A DNA stretch of 64,000 nucleotides, from contig NC_081553.1 of assembly GCF_963082655.1 (NCBI RefSeq), positions 226,661,070-226,725,069 on the forward strand, given 5' to 3'. Source of the DNA: Stomoxys calcitrans (lineage: Eukaryota > Arthropoda > Insecta > Diptera > Muscidae). Numbering within the stretch: position 1 is the first letter of the stretch; every line of letters starts with the position of its first letter. The notes below the pieces were generated by a model. It saw only the letters and a list, made by a program, of their open reading frames with translations, ran no database searches and was not told where the DNA came from. Below are positions 10,528-31,485 of the stretch, piece by piece. The translations under genes and the position numbers were made by a program.

Positions 10528-11039
10528 ATACAATAGCTTTATTTGAAAATAACGCATTTCATTTTATCAACTTTCTGGGCACTTCCATCTGCACTATATA
10601 ATATGGCAACATATTCTTCTTGGAATTGAATTAGAGTGGCAATGCTATAAATTGACAAACTCTGATTTTAGCCAATAAGAAATGACTTCGTGGAAGAGAG
10701 CAAGAAAACAAAACAGAGTACAAAGGCGTATAATATATTTATAGCTAACAAAAAAAATTAATTGAAATAAAAGCATAATGAAATCAAGCTATAAATATTA
10801 TAAATTATAACTTATCTTCTTTAAATCAATATAAATATAGAGCAGATTAATAGAGTGCAATAATTGAATTGTTATTGCATTTTGTAAAGCTGTTGTCTGT
10901 TTACGGCGTTGGCTGTTAGTCATCTAACTTTGGAGTATCCCCTTGGTCTCACTCTCTTTCCTGTTGACATTGTCTCTTGGTAGCTGTGCATGTGCTGAAC
11001 TTTCTTTTTTCGTTTCACAGTTTGTCACCGGCTAAAAAC

Positions 11040-11139
11040 TAACTTAACTTATTAACAAATTAGAAGCCAACGGGAATTCGTGAAATTACTAGAATAAAAT
11101 AAATAAATAATAATTTTTGGATATTAAAAACAACACACA
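11040..11139 (+). other. Manf: Probable Manf 5' UTR exon (end defined by a donor site)
   Basis: CA then GTAAGT at 11140-11145 is a strong splice donor. The matching acceptor CTCTTTACAG ends at 11360, two bases before the Manf start codon, implying a 221-bp intron in the 5' UTR. The transcription start is not determined; the start coordinate is a guess. Confidence 0.55.
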
Positions 11140-11362
11140 GTAAGTATTATCCAATACACAATGAAAATAAACTTAGTTCAATACAAAGTAAAAATATTCC
11201 AAAAAGAAAATCATATGTTTCAATGGAAAACTGAAAATAGCTGCTTACGTGGGCTAAAAAGTTCTTCCATTCTTTCACATCGGGTCATTAAATAGGAAGC
11301 CAATGTTTTATAAAGAAAACTCTTCTTAAAGTCATTAAATTCATATAAACCTCTTTACAGAT

Positions 11363-19843
<8,481 letters not shown>

Positions 19844-19940
19844 AAGCCCATGTAGGCTCTTAATTTAAACCACATAACAAAAAAAAAACAAACACACAAA
19901 AGACTTGATTTTAGTTACATAAATAAAATAAAATCCTTAA
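19844..19940 (+). terminator. Manf: Manf 3' UTR with polyadenylation signals
   Basis: The stop codon at 19841-19843 is followed 80 bp later by AATAAA at 19922-19927 and an overlapping second copy. These are the first canonical poly(A) signals downstream. Confidence 0.6.
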
Positions 19941-20158
19941 AAACTAAAAACATGTTTTAAAGTGCAACAGTATTTTAATTAAACATCATTTACTTTGTGT
20001 GCTCATGTATTGGCAAAGCTATGTTTTTGGTTTTTATTAACCATGGAAAAATATTTTTAGACAAAAAATAAGTAAAGCCTATTGAAATAAATAAAAAACA
20101 ATCAGAATGAAATTAATTATTGGTTTAATACAAACAATGACAACGAAAGCTTTAAATC

Positions 20159-20328
20159 ACAGTTTACAATGCACATTATGATCGTACTCATCGTCTGTAC
20201 ATCATGTAAAGTATGAAAAATTAAATCAAGAAAAGAAAAAATCGATGTACCGTTTTTGGCAAAAGCAATCATCATCATGTAATCAACACGTACACACGAT
20301 GAGTACGATGTGCCATGTAAACTCTGCA
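20159..20328. repeat. Foldback repeat downstream of Manf
   Basis: ATCGTACTCATCGTCTGTAC (about 20178-20197) pairs with the complement of GTACACACGATGAGTACGAT (about 20289-20308) at 19 of 20 positions, and flanking GTTTACA/TGTAAAC extends the arms. The outer sequence GATGTGCCATGTAAACTC recurs at about 20540, suggesting a second, half element. Confidence 0.6.
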
Positions 20329-20671
20329 TTAACCTTATTTGTCGCAGAACTTGTTTTCTAAATATCTGTCAATTTATGATTACACAAATTTCTTTGTAAA
20401 TGGCAATCGATACACGTCATTTATCGAAAAAAATTAAATCAAATCAATTTTGATTTTTCAGCCATGACTGATGGTTATGAGTACATGTGACGAATACACC
20501 TTTGTTTTGACCAACTCTATTACAATGTCCATACATCAGATGTGCCATGTAAACTCAGCATTAGGATTTTTAAAAGCATTTGTCAAAATTCGATTACTTT
20601 GCTCTAAACTAGAGAGGGTTTGTGATAGGTTGTCTACTCTCCGTTAAGTCTATGTCCATTTTTATACCCCC

Positions 20672-21440
20672 TTCCATAGGATGGGTGGGGGTATACTAAT
20701 TTCGTCATCTCGAAATATTCGTCTAAGACTCCAAAAAATATAAATATTGCTGATCGTTATGACATTTTAAGTCGATATAGCCATGTCCGTTAGAAAGCAC
20801 TCCAACTTTCAAAGTAGTAAAGCTAGGCGTCTGAAATTTTGCATAAGTTCTTATTAATTCTTGTTAATGTAGATAGATTGCGATTGTACATGGCTCAAAT
20901 CGGTCCATGTTTAGATATAGCTCCCATATAAACCGAAATCCCCGAATATACTTCTTGAGCCGCTGGAGGCTGCATCTATTATGCCATTTTCTTAAAATTT
21001 TGCACGATGATTTTTCGTATGACTTCCAACAACCTATGCACCAAGTATTGTTCCAATCGATCCAAAACTTAATGTAGCTCCCATTTAAACCGATCTCCTG
21101 AATGTACTTCTTGAGCCGCTAGAGGCCTCAACTTTTATTCGATTTGGCTGAAAATTTTCACGTAGAATTTTCCTATGACATCCAACAGTTGTACCAAGTT
21201 TGGCTCCAATCGGTCCTTAAACTGATATAGCTTCCATATAGACCGATCCCCCGAATATACTTTTTGAGGCTCTAGAGGACGCGATTCTTATCCTAGCATA
21301 TGAAAAACCCACGGGGATTTCTTGTTATGACCTACCATTATCTTTTTTTAGTTTCGGCCTATAAAGAGAATCGGTCCAAAAAACTTGACAAATGTGGAGT
21401 ATATATAGGATTCGTCCCGGCCGAACTTAGCTTTTTTTAT
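20672..21440 (+). repeat. Family A satellite-bearing element
   Basis: The head TATACCCCCTTCCATAGGATGG...TTCGTCATCTCGAAATATTCG leads into 2-3 tandem units (GAGCCGCTAGAGGC, TTGCACGATGA, CCAACAACTATGCACC). The tail is GTATATATAGGATTCGTCCCGGCCGAACTTAG. Head and tail match those at 57100 and 59150. No coding capacity. Confidence 0.8.
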
Positions 21441-21654
21441 AATTCTTGATTCTACAAAAGAAAAGTCAGTAAGTTTTTTTTTTTAAGATTTTATTATTGT
21501 ACACATCAATTTATTTAAAAACATTAGTTTTTCAAATTACAACATAAAACATTACATAGTAAAATATTATTATTATTTTTTTTTTTGAAAACAATAAATT
21601 TTCATCACATTGGAGATAAAATTCGGTATGGATTTTTGTTGTTGTTTTTTTTCC

Positions 21655-21805
21655 TCAGCAAACTTTCTTCTATGAGTGTAACTGCTAAATTTATGTGCGA
21701 GAGAGCTCTCTACACATAAATTTAGGAGTTACAGAGAGAGAGAGAGAGCTCTCTACACATAAATTTAGTAGTAACACTCGTAGAAAAAAGTTTGCTGAAA
21801 ATAGC
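21655..21805. repeat. Foldback with GAGAGCTCTC core
   Basis: CAGCAAACTTTCTTCTATGAGTG...GCTAAATTTATGTG on the left is complementary to CACATAAATTTAGTAGTAACACTCGTAGAAAAAAGTTTGCTG on the right. The core contains two GAGAGCTCTCTACACATAAATTTAG copies. A CAG/CTG-rich imperfect repeat follows to 21945, and similar sequence recurs at 24346-24450. Confidence 0.7.
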
Positions 21806-21962
21806 AAACACTGTCTGCTGAATATTAGTAGTTAATTTTGCTGCTATTGTAGCAGTAGTTCTGCTATTACAGCAGTAGTACTGCAATTTCAGAGTAGCAG
21901 GCTTACTGCTGTTGTTTGCTGAAAATGACTGCTGCTTTATTATGAAGGTGATGTTAGACGGA

Positions 21963-23720
21963 ACAAGTAAGAGCGTGCTAAGTTCGGCCGGGCCGAATCT
22001 TATATACCCTCCACCATGGACCGCATTTGTCGAGTTTTTTGCGCGTTATCTCCTTTTAGGCAAATAAGGAATAATGAATAAGAACTGCTATGCTATTGGA
22101 GCTATATCAAGTTATAGTCCGATTTGGACCATAAATGAATTAAATACTGAACATTGTAGAAATCACTGCGTAATATTTCAGGCCATTCGGATAAGAATTG
22201 GGTCTTGTAGGGGCTCAAGAAGCAAAATCGGGAGATCGGTTTATATGGGTGCTGCATCAAGCTATATATAGATTAAGACCATATTGGACACGTATGTTGA
22301 AGGTTTTGGGAGAAGCAGTTGTACAAAAGTTCTGTCGAATCGGATGAGTATAGCGGCCTCTAGAGGCTTAAGAAGTCACGATCCCAGATCGGTTAATGTG
22401 GCAGCTACATCAGGTTATGAACCGATTTGCGCCATAATTAGGACAGTTGTTGGATGTCGTAACAAAACACCTCATGACCATGTTGAAGGTCATGGGAGAA
22501 GTAGTTGTACAAAAGTTCTGTCAAATCGGATGAGTATAGCGGCCTCTAGAGGCTTAAGAAGTCAAGATCCCAGATCGGTTTATTATATGGCAGCTATATC
22601 AGGTTATGTACCGATTTGTGCCATACTTAGCAAAGTTGTTGAAAGCTATAACAAAACATCGCGTGCCCTCTAGAAGCTGCTGAAGTCAAGACCCTAGATC
22701 GGTTTGTATGGCAGTTATATCAGGTTTTAGCTAAATCGGATGGGAATTGTGGCCTCAAGAAGTCAAGATCCCGCATCTGTTTATATAGCTGCCATATAAA
22801 CAGATCCGGGATCTTGATCAGGTTATCAGGTTATAAACCGATTTGCGCCATACTTAGCACAATTATGGGAAGTCATAACAAAACACCACGTGCCCGGCAC
22901 GGGAATGCTGTGAGTACCACACTGGAACATTGAGGTCCGATCTGTGGGCGCGTCCATACGTTGTGGATAGTGGAATGCTCCATATGGAGTAGCTGCAACG
23001 ACAATCGCGGACAATCAGCGGTGTCGAGCGGAGAGTCTCAGTGAGAGGCCGGGCGGCACCGGCTCTTGCACAAATACTGAGTTCCTATGATGCTCAATAT
23101 GACAAGGCGAGTTATTGGCGCCTTAAAATAACCAATGGTCTCCCTGTTCCCCCGGCGATCGGTCCTTTGGGCCGGAACGAGTTGGCTCACCTACAGGAGC
23201 TTGATAAGGATCGCCACCTTCACATGAAAATGTGGCCACAACAACAACAACCACGTGCAAAATTACAGCCAAATCGGATAAGAATTGCGCCCTCTAAAAG
23301 CTGGAGAAGTCAAGACCCAAGATCGGTTTGTATGGCAGCTATATCAGGTTATGAACAGATTTGGAAGTGATACTAAAACACCACGTGCAAAATTTCAGTC
23401 AAATCGGACGAAAATTGCGCTCTCTAGAGGGTCAAGAAGTCAAGTCGGAAGATCGGTTTATATGGCAGCTGTATCAAAACATGGACCGATTTGGCCCATT
23501 TTCAATACAAACGGACCTACACTAATAGGTAGTATTTATGCAAAATTTCAATCGGCTACCTTTACTCCTTCGAAAGTTAGCGTGCTTTCGACAGTCAGAC
23601 GTACGAATATAGCTAGATCGACTTAAAATGTCATGATATATATACTTTATGGGGTCTTAGACGCATATTTCGAAGTGTTACATACAGAATGACGAAATTA
23701 GTATACCCCAAGCTGAGAAT
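21963..23720 (-). repeat. Family A element, minus orientation, with a retroposon inside
   Basis: Reads from tail (GCGTGCTAAGTTCGGCCGGG, then ATACCCTCCACCATGG) through roughly 8 units to head remnants at 23640-23715 (ATTTCGAAGTG, GACGAAATTAGTATACCCC). Units carry the CCTCTAGAGGC-type motif. A CAA-tailed retroposon lies at 22894-23249. 23720-24000 shows no recognised feature. Confidence 0.8.
22894..23249 (+). mobile_element. 356-bp CAA-tailed retroposon
   Basis: Bounded by a 9-bp target duplication ACCACGTGC (22885-22893 and 23250-23258) and ending in ACAACAACAACA. The GC-richer interior has no convincing ORF. It shares only the CAA tail with the LINE at 13733-17318, so it may be another passenger of the same machinery or the end of a different LINE. 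Confidence 0.75.
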
Positions 23721-24879
23721 TTTTTTTTATTATTGTTTTAATTTTGTAGTATATCTAAATGTCAAAGGCTTGATAACACAGCTGTGATTTTTTTCTAAAA
23801 TCTCGAGGGGATGTTCTTTTTGATCCGATATTCCACACATAAACCACAAAACAGTGTTATAATGATGAAAATATAAAAATTAATCACATTTGAAAAAGAT
23901 AAGTTGTAAAACAATTGACATTTCAATTTACGATATTTGCTAATCAAGGTAGTTTCTTTGAGGGTAGAGATTTGTTGTTGTGCTGACCCTACCTCTTAAT
24001 TGTACCATGGGTGGAGGGTATAAAAATAAAACACATACATAAATGTGTGTCTCAGTGGATGTTTATAATCACCACTGAATGTACACATTCCATAATCTTT
24101 TTTCTTTAAATTTAGATACAAAAGGCCATGCCCATCCTATGCAGTTTGGTAGAGTAATAACCAAAAATGCGAGCTAGCTCAGGCACATTTCCAAATGTAT
24201 ACCAATGGATGGATTGCTTCTTTACAGTGATATTCCAAATCATCTCTTCCAACAAAATTTCTAAAATTCTTAATTCTAAAAAATGCCTAAAGTAATCAAA
24301 ACAATTAACAGGCAATCATAAAAAGTAGCATAAATATTTTTTTTCAGCCTACTTGCGACTCACTTTAGCAGATTTTTTTAGTTGAAATAGCAGTAAGACA
24401 TGTTTGCTAATACAGTAGCCCTATGTTTGCTGTTTTCAAATAACAAATTTGTTTGAGTGTAGGTTTTTGTTTGTTAAGTGTTTGCTAAATTAAATTCATT
24501 AAAAAATTATGAATACAAAATTAAATAAATATTAATAAATTGTTATATGTTATTCGCTGGCGGAATTTATCGTCTATATGGCTGTTTATTGTAGCGCCCT
24601 CTTTCGTTTTCTTGAGATAGTACAGTGAATTCGCTGTAGACCACACACCAGAAGTAGGTTAAAATGACTGTAATTAAAAGAGAAAAATTAAAAAAAATAG
24701 TTTTAATTGAAACAAAAATATACAAAGGATTAAGACAAACTATTTTATTAAATACATGTAATATTTTTTTTGCTTAATGCTTTGAAAACCAATACCTTGG
24801 ACCAAATACTAATAAGTACAAGTCATTGTTCAATTGTGTATAACAAAATATTGCCCTTTTTAGTAGCTATACCTAAAAA

Positions 24880-25545
24880 TAAAACGATCTCAACCATATA
24901 CGGATACGATCTCAATCAATCGGATTATAAATACGCTTTAAATGCAGCCAAGACTTTAAATCGAGATATCGGTTTATATGGTAGCTATATCCAAATCTGG
25001 ACCGATTTGCGCCAAGTTGCAGAATAATGTCGAAGAGTCTAACACAACTCACGGTCCCAAATTTCGGCAAAATCCGGCAATAAATGCGCCTTTTATGGCC
25101 CCAAAACCTTTAATTAAGAGATGGGTCTATATTGCAGCTATATCCAAATCTGGACCGATCTGAGCTAAATTGAAGAAAAATGTCGAAAGGCCTAACACAA
25201 CTAACTGTCACAAATTTCGGCAAAATCGGGCAATAAATGCGCCTTTTATGGCCCCAAAACCTTTAATTAAGAGATGGGTCCATATTGCAGCTATATCCAA
25301 ATCTGGATCGATCTGAGCTAAATTAAAGAAAAATGTCGAAAGGCCTAACACAACTCGCTGTCACAAATTTCGGCGACATCGGACAATAAATGCGCCTTTT
25401 ATGGGCTCAAAACCTTAAATGGCAACTATATCCAAATCTGAACCGATCTGTGCCATATTGCAGAAGTATGTCGAGGGGTTTAACTTAACCCGCTGTCCCA
25501 AATTTCAGCGACATCGGACAATAAATGGGCCTTTTATGGGCCCAA
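24880..25545 (-). repeat. Family A satellite array, minus orientation
   Basis: Four to five units of about 150 bp with TATCCAAATCTGGACCGATC, AATGTCGAAAGGCCTAACAC and GGCAATAAATGCGCCTTTTA. Tail and head modules were not found. 24003-24880 has a short element-end fragment (ACCATGGGTGGAGGGTATA) and AT-rich sequence without recognised genes. Confidence 0.75.
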
Positions 25546-26380
25546 TTATTGTCAATAGTCAGCAAATACTTCCTATTTGAGTGGTGTTATGGGGGTGGGG
25601 TGGCCCCATAGACACTTTCCCGAATAATGATATCATCGTGCTTTACTTCCAAACTCCTTACATTTAAGCACCATATTGCTATGGTCGTAAGTTTAACTTC
25701 TTTGGGGGATGTTCTCGGGGATGGGCGGCCCCCAAACTTTTGGTCCCACATCTGGATATCAGATTCGTATTCTACACTCAAATACCTTTTATTTAAGCCA
25801 TATTACCATGGTCAGTAAGTAAGTCCTGTCTGGGGGTGTTTTGGGGAAGGGGTGGACCCCCCAGAAACTTGGTACCACATTTGGATATCAGATTCGCATT
25901 TAACTAGCAAATACCTTTTATTTGAGCCCCATATTGCCATGGTCGGTAAATATGTCCGATTTAGGGGTGTTTTGGTGGTTGGGGTGGTCCCTCAAATACT
26001 TGGTCCTACAATTGGATATCAGATACGTTTTCTTATCTTAAATACCTTATATTTGAGTCCCATATTGTCGTCATTGTTGTATATATATATTGGGTAGGTT
26101 TTGGGGGTGGGCGCAACCCATAGTACCCCACCCGAAATTTTGATACCAAATTTTTGTTTGTAGGTAAGCATAACAGAGCACACAAAATTTCGCTTGGATC
26201 GCACCACCCATCTTTGAGATTTGGCGTTTCTGAAAATTATGGTAACAGAGATGGTCCGCCCTCCCTTCAGATATCAGTATACACCATCATTTGTACCATC
26301 ATTATGCACCATCTGTAAAAATTTCAAGAAAATCGTTTCAGCCGTTTCTGAGTCTATAAGGAACACACAAGAAACACAAT
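25545..26380 (+). repeat. Family B array with 3' terminal module
   Basis: Units of 110-150 bp (ATTTGAGCCCCATATTGCCATGG, GGGGTGTTTTGG, TTGGATATCAGATTCG) end in the module TTCGCTTGGATCGCACCACC...AAGGAACACACAAGAAACAC. A family A element in the same orientation begins directly after it. Confidence 0.8.
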
Positions 26381-26382
26381 TT

Positions 26383-27960
26383 ATATACCCACCACCGAAG
26401 GAGGGGGGTATATTAATTTTGTCATTCCGTTTGCAACACATCGAAATATCCATTTCCGATCCTATAAAGCATATATATATTCTTGATCAGCGTAAAAATC
26501 TAAGACGATCTAGCCATGTCCGTTCGTCTGTCTGTTGAAATCACGCTACAATCTTTAGAAATAGAGATATTGAGCTGAAACTTTGCACAGATTCTGTTTT
26601 TGCCCATAAGCAGGCTAAGTGCGAATATGGGCTATATCGGACTATATCTTGATATAGTTGCCATATAGACCGATCCGCCGATTTAAGGTTATAGGCCCAT
26701 AAAAGCCACATTTATTATCCGATTTTGCTGAAATTTGGGACAGTGAGTTGTGTTAGTCCCTTCGACATTCTTCTTCAATTTGGCCCAGAACGCTCCAGAT
26801 TTGGATATAGCTGCCATATAGAACGATCTCTCGATTTAGGGTTTTGGGCCCATAAAAAGCGCATTTATTGTCCGATGTCGCCGAAATTTGGGGCAGTGAG
26901 TTATGTTAAACCCCTCGACATACTTCTGCAATATGGCATAGATCGGTCCAGATTTGGATATAGCTGCCATATACTAGAAAGATCTCTCGATTTAAGGTTT
27001 TGAGCCAATAAAAGGCGAATTTATTGTCCGATGCCGCCGAAATTTGGGACAGTGAGTTGTGTTGAGTTTTTCGACATCCTTCTTCAATTTGGCCCAGATC
27101 GGTCCAGATTTGGATGTAGCTGCCATATAGATCGATCTCTCGATTTAAGGTTTTGGGCCAATAGAAAGCGCACTTATTGTCCGATGTCGCCGAAATTTGG
27201 GACAGTATGATGTGTTGAGCCCTTTGACATTCTTCTTCAATTTGGCTCAGATCGGTCCAGATTTGGATATAGCTGCCACATAGACCGATCTCTAGATTTA
27301 ACGTTTTGGGGCCATAAAAGGCTCATTTATTGTCCCATGTCGCCGAAATTTGGGACAGTGAGTTAAGTTAAACCCCTTGACATACTTCTGCAATATGGCA
27401 CAGATCGGTCCAGATTTGGGTATAGTTGCCATATAAAACGATCTCTCGATTTAAGGTCCTAGGCTCATAAAAGCCACATTTATTATCCGATTTTGCTGAA
27501 ATTTGGGACAGTGAGTTGGGTTAGGCCCTTCGACATCCTTCTTTAATTTGGCCAAGATCGGTCCAGTTTTGGATATAGCTGCCATATAGATCGATCTCTC
27601 GATTTAAGGTTTTCGGCCCATAAAAGTTGCATTTATTGTCCGATGTCGCCGAAATTTGGGACAGTGAGATGTGTTAAGCCTTTCGACATTCTTCTTCCAT
27701 TTGGCTCAGATCGGTCCAGATTTGGATATAGCTGCCACATATACCGATCTCTAGATTTAAGGTTTTGGGGCCATAAAAGGCTCATTTATTGTCCCATGTC
27801 GCCGAAATTCGGGACAGTGAGTTGTGTTAGGCTCTTCGAAGTTTTCTGCAACTTGGCCCAAATCTCTTCAGATTTGGATAAAGCTGCCATATAGATCGAT
27901 ATATCGATTTAAAGTGTTGGCCCCATAAACGGCACATTTATAATCCGATTTGACTGACCT
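26383..27960 (+). repeat. Family A element with about nine units
   Basis: The head is TATACCCACCACCGAAGGAGGG, then TCCTATAAAGCATATATATTC, TGATCAGCGTAAAAATC and CTAGCCATGTCCGTTCGTC. Units average about 154 bp (TTATTGTCCGATGTCGCC at 26865, 27021 and 27174). The usual GC-palindrome tail is not recognisable at the right end. Confidence 0.85.
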
Positions 27961-28044
27961 TTTTAGTTGAAACTTGTTCAGGTAAATTTTTGTTTTCTCC
28001 GTGTATGTGCATGTTCTACTTCCAGTAATTCAAAACTTTGGCAT

Positions 28045-28281
28045 TTACTTGAACATCAGCTCAAAATTAGGTTGGCATTTTAATGTTGTTCCCTTCGTTG
28101 GTGGTTTTCGATCCAACTCGGCTGGGCCTTTTGTGCTAGCCTCCGTGGCTAACGAAAGTAGTTCAGTGCGCGTGGTTTCTCCATGACATCTCCCATTACA
28201 TCGAAGACGACATGGTGGTTTACAGCCATCATCATGGTCGAATATGCATACGGTTCGTGGTTTTGAAAAGAAGAGCTGCAT
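28045..28281 (-). CDS. Unassigned 78-codon ORF downstream of the membrane protein gene
   Basis: An open frame, moderately Cys-rich (CKPPCRLRCNGRC near residues 20-32), on the same strand as the membrane protein gene and 210 bp beyond its presumed end. An overlapping frame (about 28150-28275) reads NHEPYAYSTMMMAVNHHVVF and ends in a stop at LNYFR. Either could be an additional 3' exon, or neither may be real. I do not recognise the sequence. Confidence 0.2.
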   Translation of the reverse strand: MQLFFSKPRTVCIFDHDDGCKPPCRLRCNGRCHGETTRTELLSLATEASTKGPAELDRKPPTKGTTLKCQPNFELMFK

Positions 28282-28490
28282 AGTTTATTACATTACCCCC
28301 ATTATGGGTTAAACCTGATGACAGTGGTATTAAATTTGATATACGAGGTTTATTTATTTTCTAAAATAAGCCAGCCATCATGATTGCTGGTTTGCCTTTT
28401 TGGTTTTACAAAGGCGGCAAGGTAACGATACGAATATCGTTTTACTTTGAAAAATTTCCCTCTGCAATGTGTGGACAAACCATGAAAGAC

Positions 28491-29270
28491 TTAAGTGACA
28501 TATAGTTGAGTTTGCGCACGATGAAGGCTATATACCACAACATATTATGGCTATGTTATGGTGCTATTCAAGTTGTTTAATTTCTAAATGGCAAGTGAAA
28601 TTGCGCTTATTTGTCACATATTGGAGAAAAGTCAAAATAAAAATAAACAAATAAAACAAAGCACAATTGGACATAGACCAGCATTTTTGAAATTCTGTAA
28701 AATTTTTTTATAAAAATTTTTCTTTGGCGAAAAGCTCTTGCAACTCAGGAATTTTACTAGAATTACTTTTAAATTCAATTTAAAAATCAAAAATCACTTA
28801 CCACAACAAATCAAGCCAAATACCAGCCATAGAACACCAGAGTGTACATAACCATCGATGAAGAAGACCACAGCGGTATAGATGACCGATACCAGTAGAC
28901 CAATGGCTATCATAATGCCCATTACCACCCAAGGCATCATTATATAATGGTTACGCTGTAAACAATCGATAGATTATTACAATTGAAAAAAAAAATGGCC
29001 TAAAAATCAAAATATAATAATTCTTACCTTAAGAACACCCACTATCATCAGAGTTGAGATCAAAATAGTCATGGCAAGATTAATGACCAATATTATTTTG
29101 ACAATATTTGTATCCAAATCTAAAAATATGGTCTTAAATGCAACGCGCGTAGTAAAAATGATGACTATTGTTATGATGGACAATATGATGGCCAACAAGC
29201 CAGAGATAATTGAACCATTGCGGGTGGATGTGCAGAAGCAGAAGGAACTCAACGGAGGTTTTTTGTCCAT
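28491..29270 (-). CDS. Four-TM insect membrane protein (DUF4728-like), last exon out of frame
   Basis: Exon 1 (29270-29028) encodes 81 residues and exon 2 (28955-28802) another 51, joined in phase 0 through GTAAGA and TTTACAG sites. Residues 20-39, 55-80 and 87-114 are hydrophobic helices, and a fourth begins near 121. The joint VGVLK/RNHYIMMPW and later WLVFGL fit a family of small insect tetraspan proteins with DUF4728-type layout. Exon 2 ends in phase 1 at GTAAGT. The best exon 3 starts at 28550, but in phase it gives only AIICCGI and a stop. One base away, the frame reads YVVVYSLHRAQTQLYVT then TAA (28493-28491), which is what relatives carry as the end of TM4 and the tail. A one-base deletion, real or from sequencing, is the simplest explanation. 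The start has a good CAAAATG context. Function unknown. Confidence 0.7.
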
Positions 29271-29465
29271 TTTGTTGCTAAAATTTTAGAAACTGAAATA
29301 AGAATAAGAACAAAGAAAAATTTGTTAGAAATTAAATATTTTAAACTTTTTTGGATCCAAATTACAAATAATAAAACAAATATTCTCACTAAAAACCTTG
29401 CTTAAAAAAAAAATAAATTTTATTTTCCAAAAAAATTTTTAAATTTAAATACGGTTCAGATAGGT

Positions 29466-29562
29466 CAAGCTTTTTATTGGCTTCATATAAACCAATGCCT
29501 ACTTGGCGTAAAAAAAACTTACACTGAAGATAGGAAGATGACGTCGATATTTTATAAAACAC
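29466..29562 (+). repeat. Left member of a 90-95 bp direct repeat pair
   Basis: Sequence around TATTGGCTTCATATAAACCA...GATAGGAAGATGACGTCGA recurs at 38157-38252. The two copies bracket about 8.6 kb of repeat arrays. Confidence 0.8.
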
Positions 29563-29564
29563 TA

Positions 29565-30990
29565 GCTGGTCCGGGCCCGCTACGCTGCGCCTTCTTTTAC
29601 TTTATATGGAACAAAATTTTCCTTGGAATATTTATTTTCGACAATAAAAGAGCTTTTAGTGAAATACCATGCTACGAAAATAGCATATCGCTTGACTAAC
29701 AGTTTAACAATTTATCCCAATCTGAATCCCATATGATCTTTATTGGTCTACGAATTTAAGTTTGGATGTAAGATGTACTCCATTCTTAAAATACTTTATT
29801 TCAGCCCGATATTCTCACGATGTCTGATTTAGGGGTGTTTTCGGGGTTGAGGTGGTCCCCCAAACACTTGGCCCTGAAAAAAATTTCAGCATCGTGCTCT
29901 TCTCTCAAATGCCATTTATTTAAACCCCATATTGCCATTGATTTTGAGGGGAGTTTACAGGATGAGGCGTGCCCAAACACATGGTCCCAACATTGGTTAT
30001 CAAATTCGTTTTCTAATTTCTCAAATACCATTCATTTGAGCCATATATTGGCATGGTCAAAAAATGTTTACCCTTTGGGGGGGAAGGTGTGATGCCTTAA
30101 AAACATGGTCCTAAATTTGGTTATCAAATTCGTATTATACTCCCAAATACCTTTCATTGAGCCCCATATAGCAATGTTCAGTAAAAAATTGCTGTTTGTG
30201 GGGTATTTCGGGAAAGGGGTAGACCCCCTGAAAATTGGTCCCGAAAGTGGGTATCAATTCTTGTTCTTCCCCCCAATTCTTTTCATTTAAGCCCCACATT
30301 GACATGGTCCCCCCCAATAACTAAGCCCTGAAAATATATCAGCAATGTGCTCTATTCTCATATATTTGAACCCCATATTGCCATTGGCCTCAAAATTGGA
30401 TATCAATTTTTTTTTCTAATCTCAAATACCATTCACTTAAACCCCTTATTGAAAAAGCCAGCAAATATGTCCGGTTTGGGGTATGAGCCCTAAAAACTAT
30501 GAATATCGAGTTCCACTGTCTTGAAGACCCAAATTGTCTTGATGAGCAAATACGTCTTGCTTGGGGGTTGTTATGGTCGTGGGAGGTCCCCTAGACAGTT
30601 GGACCCGAATGTTGATGTCAGATTTATGGTCTACTCCCAAATACCCTTAATTTGAGCTCCATTTTTCTATAGTCGGCAAACATGACCGATTTGGGGGATG
30701 GGGCGGCGGTCACTCAGTGACTTGGCTTTGAAAATATATATCAGATTCGTGTTCTACTTTAAAATATCTCTTATTTGAGCCCCATATTGCAATGGTTAGC
30801 AAATACTTCCTATTTGGGTGGTGTTAGGGGGGCGGGGTGGCCCCATAGAGACTTTTTCCGAATATTGATATCAGTTTCGTACTTTACTTCCGAAGACCTT
30901 TCATTGGAGCCCCATATTGCTATGGTCGTAAATTTGTCCTCTTTGGGGGATGTGCCCGGAAATGGGCGGCCCCTCACACACGGAAATATC
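29565..30990 (+). repeat. Family B element with 5' module
   Basis: It begins ACTAGCTGGTCCGGGCCCGC then TACGCTGCGCCTTC, which I take as the 5' module of family B. About ten degenerate units of 110-150 bp follow (CCCCATATTG, ATTTGAGCCCC, GGTCCCGAA). It ends at a SINE beginning at about 30990. Confidence 0.75.
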
Positions 30991-31290
30991 GTGCTACTGT
31001 AGCCTATGTCCGCCTATGACGCTAAACGCCTGCGTTCGAATCCTGACGGAACTTCGGACAAAATTTAAAGCGGTGGTTTTCCACTCTTAATGCTGGCGAC
31101 ATTTGCGAGGTACCATGCCATGCGTGGTCATGTAAAAATTTCTCCCCAAAGAGGGGCGGCACTGCGTCACGCCGTTCGGATTCGGCTATAGAAAAGGTTC
31201 CTTATCGTTGATAAAATCAACATGAATCGGAAAGCTCTCATTGATGTGTGAAAAGTTTGCCCCTGCTCGGTTACTGGGCAAATTTTTAAT
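30990..31290 (+). mobile_element. tRNA-type SINE, copy 1
   Basis: The tRNA-like head has GTAGCCTATGTCCGCC (A-box region, damaged) and GCGTTCGAATCCTGACGG (B box GTTCGAATCC). The shared body follows: GGTGGTTTTCCACTC, AATGCTGGCGACATTTG, CACGCCGTTCGGATTCGGC, GAAAAGTTTGCCCCTG. It is homologous over its length to 40000-40327. Confidence 0.8.
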
Positions 31291-31485
31291 TATATACACC
31301 AAAAAGGATAGCATTTGTTATCTAATTGGCAGGGACAAAAACTGCTTTGCCATTTGTCCCATCATGGCGCACTTCCCAGCCAGAACTTCCTCTAATGGGC
31401 CAAATGACAACACATTACAAACTGTCCTGCTGACAGACAGGGATCGTGGTGCATGCCTAAATAGACGATTACTTTCAGCAATTGC

